Shown in pieces: positions 16,747 to 27,100 of a stretch of DNA of 64,000 bases (within the stretch, counting starts at the first letter, position 1; every line of letters starts with the position of its first letter). Both the position numbers and the translations under genes were made by a program. This DNA comes from Spirochaetales bacterium (lineage in GTDB: Bacteria > Spirochaetota > Spirochaetia > SZUA-6 > JAFGRV01): the NCBI GenBank assembly GCA_016935735.1, contig JAFGQK010000057.1, forward strand, positions 1 to 64,000, given 5' to 3'. Under the pieces are notes generated by a model. It was given only the letters and a program-made list of their open reading frames with translations. It did no database searches and had not been told where the DNA came from.

Positions 16747-17718
16747 TTATTTCAGATGCGTATATTCAATACGGAATTTTGAATCCTCATTGATAAACTC
16801 TTTGCGTCTTTTCCTGTTAAAGGGGTGACATATCCATTCAAAGGAAGTGTTCTTTAGCCGTTCATCTTTACAACCACAACATGACATCTTTACACCATAT
16901 TCCTCGCATATTTCTCTGAAATGTTCAAATTTCTTAATCTTTACATCATAAGGAATGGAAAAAAGTTCCTGGTCCGATATAGTAGGTGTCTTTTCCGAGA
17001 GAGATTCTGCGCACGCTCTCATATTCTTGATTCCTTTCCATCTCTCTATCATTCCTTTTGTAAGGATTACATATCCGAAAACTGCCTCTTTAACCCCCAG
17101 GGAACTCACATCATTGAGTATTCTGATAATATTCTCATCATGATCATCGATCAGGGGAAGCAGGGGATCAATTCTTACCGCGAGATTCCCGAGTCCTTCA
17201 ATAGCAGAAAGTTTCTGTAAATTTTCGAGCCGCCTGTTGTATGAAGGTGCCCCGGGTTCTATAATCCTGTTCCGTTCATCATCAGCATTTATCAAACCTA
17301 TCTGGATATGCATTAAATGCGGTTTTCTTTTCATTTCCTCAAGGACTTCATCATTGAATATACCCTTGGAAATAAAAAACACATTTACATCATTATCAAG
17401 TAATTTGTGTAGTGCCTTTACTGTTGATCTTATGAGTGTTTCATTTCCCAGAGGATCTGATGAGTATGACATATAAATGACAGGGGGAAATTCCTTTTGC
17501 ATAAGAAATTTATCCAGTTTTAACGGGATGGTGTCTCCTTTATATTGAGGGTTATGAAGTTTATATACTTTCATTTCTAATGGAGAAAATAAACAGTATA
17601 AGCAGTGATGAGAGCAGCCCAGTGATAAATCCAGAACATAGCCTTTACATGCATTCGGTTCATATCTTATATGTGCCTGTAGATCCTGTGAAATTCCCCA
17701 GATAATCTTTTTTTCCAT
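16747..17718 (-). CDS. Radical SAM protein, spore-photoproduct-lyase-like (SPL) family
   Basis: This 323-residue protein has CSHHCLYC at residues 35-42, the C-x3-C-x2-C ligand set for the radical SAM cluster, within LDLSLGCSHHCLYCLF. The barrel contains MSYSSDPLGNETL and RIDPLLP segments that are typical of SPL-like proteins. A C-terminal cysteine patch (MSCCGCKDE near residue 275, then a further Cys) could hold an auxiliary cluster. AGGAGT precedes ATG 17716-17718. It is unlikely to be a DNA repair enzyme in this context; a role in building or altering the polyketide or its starter is inferred. Confidence 0.7.
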   Translation of the reverse strand: MEKKIIWGISQDLQAHIRYEPNACKGYVLDLSLGCSHHCLYCLFSPLEMKVYKLHNPQYKGDTIPLKLDKFLMQKEFPPVIYMSYSSDPLGNETLIRSTVKALHKLLDNDVNVFFISKGIFNDEVLEEMKRKPHLMHIQIGLINADDERNRIIEPGAPSYNRRLENLQKLSAIEGLGNLAVRIDPLLPLIDDHDENIIRILNDVSSLGVKEAVFGYVILTKGMIERWKGIKNMRACAESLSEKTPTISDQELFSIPYDVKIKKFEHFREICEEYGVKMSCCGCKDERLKNTSFEWICHPFNRKRRKEFINEDSKFRIEYTHLK

Positions 17719-17773
17719 CTTTTACTCCTGTTAATGCGATAAACAGATAAATAATAGTTACCTGTTTATTCCT

Positions 17774-18094
17774 TTATTTACCTGTTACTTTCAGGTATTC
17801 GCTAATCAATTGACAAATGGTATTTACACTCATCATTTTCCCGCTATAGTTCGCATATGCTTCATTTAAAAAGCCTTCATAATTAATAGGTTCTGCATCT
17901 GTGCCCAAAAAGACTTCCTGGATTTTCAACATTGTATCGATTATATCTATGGAATCAAAAGAATAATCTTCTACAATTGAATGATCCATTTCTATTTCTC
18001 CCAATATCTTGGTGGGCGCCACGGTTTTCAAGATCTTTTTAATCTGTTCAAAAACCTCTTCTTCTGTCCAAACTTTCCTGGTTTCAATATCCAT
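17774..18094 (-). CDS. Discrete acyl carrier protein
   Basis: This 106-residue protein has the phosphopantetheine site in EDYSFDSIDIIDTM (DSI motif). I chose ATG 18092-18094 because AAAGGAGG lies just upstream; an upstream ATG at 18139 would add 15 residues without a binding site. The C-terminal part is longer than in AcpP. Discrete ACPs in trans-AT clusters either carry the malonate-derived unit for beta-branching or a special starter. Here the neighbours are two KASIII-like proteins and a radical SAM protein, so either use is possible. Confidence 0.85.
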   Translation of the reverse strand: MDIETRKVWTEEEVFEQIKKILKTVAPTKILGEIEMDHSIVEDYSFDSIDIIDTMLKIQEVFLGTDAEPINYEGFLNEAYANYSGKMMSVNTICQLISEYLKVTGK

Positions 18095-18186
18095 TTTTTC
18101 CTCCTTTACGATTTTTTTTAACCAGAATGAGAATTGCAAGGAAAGGTATCATATATCCGTTACGGGATTATGATACACCTGGTAAA

Positions 18187-21100
18187 TTATTCATTACTCA
18201 TTATTTTTTCCCTGTTTTTTTTAACCAGGTCCTTTATAAATTCTCCAAATGACGAACTGTGCATAAGTTTTTCAGGATCTGCCTGAAAGTCATATTTTTG
18301 ATTAATCGTTCCTATCAGTTCCCCGACCGATATCAGGTCAAATCCATTATCATCAATCTTAAGCTTTCCCTGTGCCAATTTTAAGATATCCCCTTCGATT
18401 TGTTTATAATACAGCCATATATCTTTTTCACTTTTTCCTTCCATTTTTATGGAATTTTTCGTCTTAATTGCTTTATCCGCCACCACCGGGGCAAGGGTAT
18501 CTGTATCGTTCCTTTTATTTCCTTCATCATTATTATGAGATTGATTCATTTTATCTTTGAAATAGTTACCCATCTGGTTACTATAATTGTTATACAAGCT
18601 CTGGGCCAGGGATGTTACCGTAATCTTTTCATCTTCAAAAAACATTTCCGTTGCGCTGTCAATTCCGTATGTGTCATTTATTTGTTTTATAAACTCAATC
18701 ATTGTTATTGATGTAAAACCGTAATCTATTAGAGCACCCGAGTAATCCAATTCCGATTTCTTTAATTTCAGTAATGTACAAATAACTGTGGCTATGTGAT
18801 TGCAGAGTACCGGTATAACAGACATATTATTCGTCTCTTGTTTTTCTTTGTCATCTTTTATTGGAACAGTTTTATTTTTTTCATCCATACCATGCAATGG
18901 TTGTTTTATGCAAAAGTTATTTAAGCGTACCTGGATATTACCTGTTGAATCTGCAACCAGGATATTAAAAAGCCTGAATGAAGCATCGGTTTTTGTTTTT
19001 TTTGAGAAAGTGGCATAAACAACGCATTTCCTTGTTAATGGACTTACCAGTACTGCTTCCTTAAGAGAGAATGACAGATATGGCCTTCCGGGAGGATCAT
19101 TTGTCGTATTAATCAGCAGTCCCGTAACGGTCTGGAGAGCCGCATCCATCAGAGAGGGATGCAGGACAAACTTATCAAGATCAGGGTATCCTGCCGGGAG
19201 TTCAAGCTCTGCAAGTGCTTCCGTATCATTATAATACATCACTTTCATTGCCTGAAGGCCGGGACCGATAAAGAATAACCTCTCCTGGTACCCCTTGTAA
19301 CAATCTGCACCTTTGATTTGTCTGTTACATTGCTTTTTTATCCCTTTCAGATCAAGCCTGTTATCCGGGGAATTCTCTGTCTGTTCCGCAGGTAAAAAGA
19401 CTAAAGTCCCGGTTGCATTCAATTCTTTATTATTACCTGCTGTATGGATGGAAAAGGTTTTATCCCCGGTGTCTGATGAAAGTTCCACTTCTATATCCAG
19501 TGCCTGTTTATCTACCGTAATCGGGTTTATCCAGAATAAATCCTTTATTGACTGCACTTTTTTATTCCCCAGGATTTCAGCAGCCATCCGTGCCATTTCC
19601 AGATACACAACACCCGGCAGCATTTTTTTTCCATATACAACATTATCCCGTAAGAAAAACTCTGCCCCGGTCAGTTTCACTCCCATTACATTTTTACCAT
19701 TTTTTGATTTATTAATACCGGTGAGGAGATCGTTATTATCTCCCGCAATGTCGTTTGTATTTGAAACAGCTTTCGTATTTTGATGTGCAATATTCGTTAA
19801 GTTCCTATTGTCGTGTAAATCAGGCGGGTTATAAACAATCCAGTACCTGTCTTTTTTAAATGGATAGGCAGGCATTGATATCTTTGTATACCCGGAATTC
19901 GTATAAAAAAGATCCCAGTTTATTTCCACACCTTTACTATAAAAATCACCAAGCGCCATAAGCATTTCCCCGGATTCAGTTTCCGTGTATTGTTTCCGTG
20001 ATATCTTATCGATTAAATAGTTGACGGTCTCTTTTGCCCCGTAGCCATGATCCACAGGAACATCGTTTTTATTAATAAAACAGCAGTCATTAGCCTGGCC
20101 ATTTTTAATACTCATAAGTTTATTTTTCAGATCCTGGATACCGGCACATACGATAGCACAACGATACTTGAAATGGTTCCTGCACGTGCTCAGGGTGCAG
20201 GCAATATCTCCAATATGTTTGTCCTTACCATCACCGTCCAACCATGTTTGCAGGTCATGTATTTTATCTTCCAGTACCCCGGCATCTTTCGCTGACAGCA
20301 GAATAAGGTAGTATGGCAGGTGACAGGTAGTCATGGTTTTCTTTGCCGGTGGCGGTTCTTCGATTATCATATGGACATTGGTGCCGCTGAATCCAAAAGA
20401 ACTGATAGCAGCACGTCTGGGTAACCCGGCTTTCCTCTCCCAGGGGTGTAGTGTGGTGTTTACAATAAATGGACTCTCTTCAAAGTTTATATGCATATTC
20501 GCTTTATTAAAATTTATTGTTGGCGGGATCATCCCGTTTTTTAATGAGAGCAATACTTTGATTAATCCGACCACGCCTGATGCTGCCGAGGTATGTCCAA
20601 TATTGGATTTAACAGAACCGACCCTGCAGTAATGCTTTTTTTGTGTGTACTTTTTAAAAGCCTGTATAAGAGCGTCCATTTCAATCGGGTCACCCAATTT
20701 CGTACCGGTTCCGTGACACTCGACGTAGTCGATCGTTTCAGGATTGATGTTTGAATTTTCATACAAATCAAGTTCCAATTCTAATTGGGATTGAGTACTT
20801 GGAGCGGTTATTCCATTTGTCTTTCCGTCCTGGTTGGTACCTGAACCCTTGATAACTCCATATATTGTATCTCCATCTTCAATCGCTTTATCCAGCAGTT
20901 TAAGCACTATTACCCCGACACCTTCCCCGGGGACAAACCCATCTGCCGAATCATCAAAGGTGCTGCATTTCCCTGAAGGAGAGAGCATCCCGCTCCGGCA
21001 CATGCTTAAGTATGGATTTGCCGTCAGATAAAGAGTCACACCACCGGCTATCATCATATCGGATTCCCCGTTTATCAGACTTCTGCATGCAAGGTGGGTT

Positions 21101-24100
21101 GCGACAAGTGAAGAGGAACAGGCAGTATCGACCGAAAGGGCAGATGCCTTCAGGTTCAGAAAGTATGCACCCCGCGCTGCTAAAATCGAATGGGCGTTGA
21201 ACAAGTGAGGCGGATATTCATTGGATGTCATCACACCAGCGAAAATTCCGCATCTGGTATTATCGAGTTTTTCAAGGGTATAACCGGCATCCTCTAATGC
21301 CCTCCAGACTTCCTGCAAAAATAACCGCTGCTGCGGATCCAGTATCTCTGCTTCAGCCGGGGATATATTAAAGAAAAGCGGATCAAACTTATCCACATCT
21401 TCTACAAAGCCACCCCATTTGCAATAAATTTTATCAGGGGCATTCCTGTCCGGATCATAATATTTTGTTATATCCCAGCGTTCAACAGGCACCTCGGTAA
21501 CAGAATTAATACCGTTTTTAAGGTTTACCCAGAATTCCATGCTGTTATTCGCGCCCGGGTAACGAAGGGCCATACCGATAACTGCTATATCTTTCCAGCC
21601 GCAGACATCATTTTTATTCGCCGTATTATTTTCTGTTACGACCGGTGTATTCATCACTGCTATTGAAGATGGTTTTTCCAGTTTAATCGGATCTGATGGC
21701 AGATTTATTTTCACAGGTTCTTGTGACTCTTTGCTTTTTGAGATTAAGAGCTTTGCCAGTTTAGTTAAAGTGGAATAATCATAAAGCACTGTTGCTTTAA
21801 TACTGATTTTCATTTCATCCTTGATTTTTTTTACAAACTCAACACCGAGGATTGAATCCAGACCAAGTTCCATAAAGGCCTTATTTTCATCTATTCCGGA
21901 TGGTTCTTTATAAAGAACAGCGCCAAGCATTCTTTTCAGGTTGACGATGATTTCCGTTTCATCAAATCGACTTGATGATTCCGAAGGTTTGGTAACGGTT
22001 TTTGTTACATGAGAATCATTAAGATGAACGTTTTTAAGTGTTAATTTTTTCGGAAAGCCAGAGAGGTTATCTTTGTTATCCGGGTGATCTTTTTCCAGGG
22101 GGGCTTCCCCGGTTTGAATATTTTCATCAAACCAGTATACCTGCCTTTCAAAGGGATAGGTGGGTAAATGAACGCGATGAACATTATTATGAGAATGAAT
22201 TATATTCCAATCAATAATACTTCCTGTAACATAATGCCTGGCATACTCATGGAGATTATGGGCCGGTAACAAGGTTTCCGTATCCTTTCTTTCATGCTGT
22301 CCGGAAGATTTATGAAGTATCACTGAACCGGTATAAATATCATTTCCCTGTTTCCCTGCAAGAAAGAGCCGGATTTTTTTGCAGAGATCATCAATATCTT
22401 TCACCACCATGGCCAGGCGTTCTTCCATATGTTCACGGCCTGTTTGAAGGGTATATGCCATGTTTGCAAGCGAAATGGTACCGGCACTATATTGATTTTT
22501 GTAGTCAAGATTGCCTTGAGAAAGATACGCAGCCAATAGATTGATTGTCGGATACTGGTGAAGGAGAGCGGTAGTTATGGAGACATTTAATTCACTATTT
22601 ACAAGCCATGCCAGTGATGACAGGGTAATCATGTCAAATCCATATTCAGTATATTCCAGTTCGGGATCTACCTCATCACTATTTATTCCAATAATACGGC
22701 AGACATTATTTATAAGACATTTCTTTATATCTTCAATGGATATATCTATCCTGGTATCTGATTGATTATCCGGTCCCGGACTCAGGAAATTGAGAAATTT
22801 TTGCGCATATTCTCTAAGCCGGTCCTTATTCCTGGCAGATAAAACGATAAGCCGGGGAGCATCCCGGTCTGCCGGTTTAAAAGTATTTCCCTGGTACTCT
22901 TCCAGCACTATATGCGCATTTGATCCCCCGTAACCAAAGGAACTGATACCTGCCCGTCGTGGTACCGGTTTTCCCGTTTTATCCACAATATGTTCCCATT
23001 CTTTTGTGCGATGAACAATGTAAAAAGGGCTTCCTTTTAAATCAATATAGGGATTTAAGGTATTATAATTGATTGATGCCGGTATTTTCTTATTCTTCAT
23101 TGCCATGATAACCTTGACGACACCTGCAATCCCGGCTGCGGCCTCCAGGTGCCCGATATTTGTCTTGACAGATCCAAGGCCACAGAAAGGTTTTGCCGGT
23201 TCGGGTTTTCCCGATTGTAAAAAAAGTTCTTTAAAAGCCTTTTTAAGTCCATTTATTTCAACCGGGTCTCCTAAGGTGGTACCGGTACCATGTGCCTCTA
23301 TATAGGTGACAGTGTCGGGCTCGATCCCTGCGCGGCGGTACACCTCCACAAGCAGGCGGGCCTGTGCATTGGCATTGGGCGATGTTAATGACTTGGCCCG
23401 TCCGCCATGGTTCACCATAGTGGATGTAATACATGCATAGATATCATCCCCATCCTGCTCCGCTTTACCAAGCGATTTCAGTACTACCAGTCCGGCGCCT
23501 TCTCCTCTCACATATCCGTCCGCATGGCTGTCAAATGTCTTGCATTTCCCATCATCACTTAACATACCGGCAGCATAAAAGGTATTAAAAAGAGTGGGGC
23601 TGGTAATGACATTGACACCTCCTGCAATTGCTATTTCACATGTACCTGAGCGGATCGCTTCAATACCGCGGTGAATAGCAACAAGAGAGCTGGAACAGGC
23701 GGTGTCTATCGGTTCACTCGGACCATGAAAGTCATATTGAAAGGATAACCTGTTGGCACGAATCGAATTGGATATTCCCAATGAACCGGTTGCATCAATG
23801 GTTATGGAGTTCTTTAATAATAGGTCATAATAATCCGAGCTGGATACCCCGATAAACATCCCTACATTCTTTCCGGCAAGTTCTCTGGGGTTATAACCCG
23901 CATCTTCGATGACCTTCCAGACAGACTCAAGCAATATTCTCTGCTGCGGATCCATTATTTTTGCTTCGCGCGGGGAGATGTGAAAAAAATCAGGATCAAA
24001 TTTGTCTATTTCTTTCATAAATCCGCCGTATCTTGCCTGTTTGATCCCGGCCAGCCATTTTGCCCTTGATCCTGGTATTCCTGTTACCAGATCCTTTTCT

Positions 24101-27100
24101 TCTTCAATGTTCTTCCAGAATTCTCCCGCATCTTCTGATTGCGGCATTATTGCATGCAATCCGATAATCGCAATGGATTCCTTTTCTGTTATATCCGGTT
24201 TCTGAATTTGATCAGCCTGACCGGGTCCGGCAGGGTTAAATCTATTTTTGATTTTACCGGTTGTGACCGTAACTGGTTGCTCAAATGGGGTTCCCGATTT
24301 CACTGTTTTTTCATAATAAAGATTAAATTCCTGTTTATATTCATTTATCAGATATGTTGCCAGCGCCCTGATCGTGGGGGCATCCAGCTCAAAAAAAACT
24401 GCCGGGGTCAATTCCAGGTTGTATTTATAATTTATTTCATTTGTATAGGCGGTAATGGCAACAGAGTCAAATCCGAATTCCTGAATATCATCATCCGCAC
24501 CTATGGTATCTGAATTAATATGGGCTAATTTTAAGGCAAGCTGGATTAAATCATTTAAGATGGTATTTACATTAACACCGGTCTTATTAAAATTATTGTC
24601 ATTTACCCCATTGTTTTCAACTCTATCATTCTTCATATCCAATCCCCTGGAAAATCCAAGAACCTGATTGATCTTTTGGGGATTTCCGTAAAGAACGGCA
24701 AGTGTTCCCTTCCCGTAGCATAGTGCATTGTTAAGTGCCTCTATTCCTGCTTCACCGGGAAGGGGAAGCATACCGCTGAGCTTTTCCGTCAATTTCTGAT
24801 ATTCCTCATTCACCCGCATACCACCATCACGCCACAGTGGCCAGTTCACGGCGATTAATGCCGTCTTTACATCCCGGGCAGCGATTAACCACTCGGTGAA
24901 ATTATTTAGAAAACTGTTTGCGTAAGCATAATCGCTCTGTCCCGCATTTCCGAGCAGGGCGGCTGTAGAGGAGAAATACATGATAAAATCAAGGGTCTCA
25001 TTCTTTAATGCCTCATAGAGAAATACAGTCCCGTATACCTTTGGTGCTAAAACGGCATCGATTTCCTCGGCGGTTTTATTTTGTATATATGAATCCCTGT
25101 TTATACCCGCACAGTGAAATACCCCGTCAATACTCCCGTATGTCTTTTTTATCCCGGAGATTATTTTCTTTGCACCATCCTTCGTCGCTATATTTATATC
25201 CATGTATTCAGCTTCACCGCCTGATTCCCGGAGTTTTTTTAATTGCGTCATTATCCTGTCATTTACGGGTGAACGGCCAACCAGCAAAAGACGGCTATGA
25301 TAATGTTCTGCCAGGTACCTGCTTATTATATTTCCAAGACCACCCATTCCACCTGTTATAAGATAAGTGCCTCTCTGTTTTAAGATTATCCGGGGTTTAT
25401 CAGAGCTATTAAATTTTATTTCTTTCAGATTTTTTACAAACCTCTCGCCATTTTGATATTTTATTTCACTATTGTTGCCGGAGTCCAGTTCGTTTTTCAG
25501 GTATGTAAGAGAAGTCTTTACATTATCATCAACGGCAATTGATTTAAAACTTATCTTTTTATTTTCGTGATATAAACACGCGGCAAATCCGCTGATGGAT
25601 GCATAAACCGGATTCCCTGTACTCCCGGACAGGGGGTGAATAAAGATCACTTTTATGGGAATTTTATTTTTTTTATTAATCAATTCCCTGGTTAAAAAAG
25701 TCAGCGAATAGAGACTTGTTTTGACCTGCTTTTCAATTTGTTCTTCAGACAGGTCAAAAACATCCCTGCACCATGAATGAATAATAATCGACGGTTTCAT
25801 GCCATTCTTTATTATTCGTTGAAATAACTCCTTATAATCATCCGGTTCAAACGGACGTATTTTATAATCATCATGGTGAGAGCAGGTAAAGGAATTACCC
25901 GGTTTAACCTGGATTATCCTGCATTTTAAAAAGGTGTCATCCGATTCCAGGGCATCTTTCACATAATTGTTATTTTCAAATACGATTATATTTTCCCCTG
26001 AGATGGCTGGCTGGTCTGCAAGAGGCTGTTTAACCCATTCCACGCCCGAATAGACGAGCTGGCAGGAAGCGTTTTGATGAAGGGTGCGGATTCCCGGGCC
26101 CTCTATCGCTTTATCCCCGTTTTTCAGTTCTTTTAAACAAAAATCTTTAATGGCAATGAGTACGGATCCTTTATCATCCGTGATTGTAATATCATACTTT
26201 TTTATTTGAGGTTCTTTTTCCTTTTGATCCCCTGATACTTTTAAGTACACATAGCATGTATTTTGCAATGGTTTGTACATTTCCAGGCTGCCTAAAAGGA
26301 AAGGCAGGCGTGGTCCTTCGGATTCACTTTTCTTACTCATCATTACACCCATTACTGTCTGGAATGCCCCATCCAATAATGACGGATGTAATACAAAGTC
26401 CCGGGCTGCGATATCTGTTGTTCCCGGGAGTTCTATTCTTGAAAGGGCCTCTTTTTCATAAATATACAGTTCTTTTATCGGTCTGAAACTTTCGCCATAA
26501 GCAAAACCCGATTTCTTAAAATAGTCATAACATTCATCCCCATCCAGGTATGATACTTTTCTCTTTTTTAATGCTTCGATATCAATCCCTTTTAAAGGAG
26601 CCGGCATGAAATTTTCATAATATAATCTGCCCTGGGAATGGATAATTTCTTCCTCACCGGAATCCTGGCTGAATACCGTATAATCCAGATACTCATCGGC
26701 CGGAAAAATACTGATATGTATGGTAATCCCATGGGTTGCCATAACAGGTTTTGTCCATACCACATTACTGATACGTCTGATGTGTCTCGTACTGCCAAAA
26801 AATCCCGCTGCCCTGGCCATTTCCATATGAACGGCCCCGGGCATGACTTTAAGACCATTTATGATATGATCGGTAAGATAAAATTCATTTCCTTTGATAT
26901 CGGTACTGAATTTTTCACGTTCAATGGTGGATGTATTTTTATGAACAAGTGGGTGAAGATATGGGGATTGTTCCCGTGAAACCGGCAGGGGAACGGTAAT
27001 GGGAACAGGAGTTTCTTCCTTGACTTCAAACCAGTATTTATCCCGTGCAAAGGGGTATACAGGCATGGATATCTTCTTGCAGGAAATCCCGTTATAAAGG

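Noticed and set aside
16747..17718. Spore photoproduct lyase for DNA repair
   Set aside because: It lacks support from context: it lies within a polyketide operon, between an ACP gene and KASIII-like genes.
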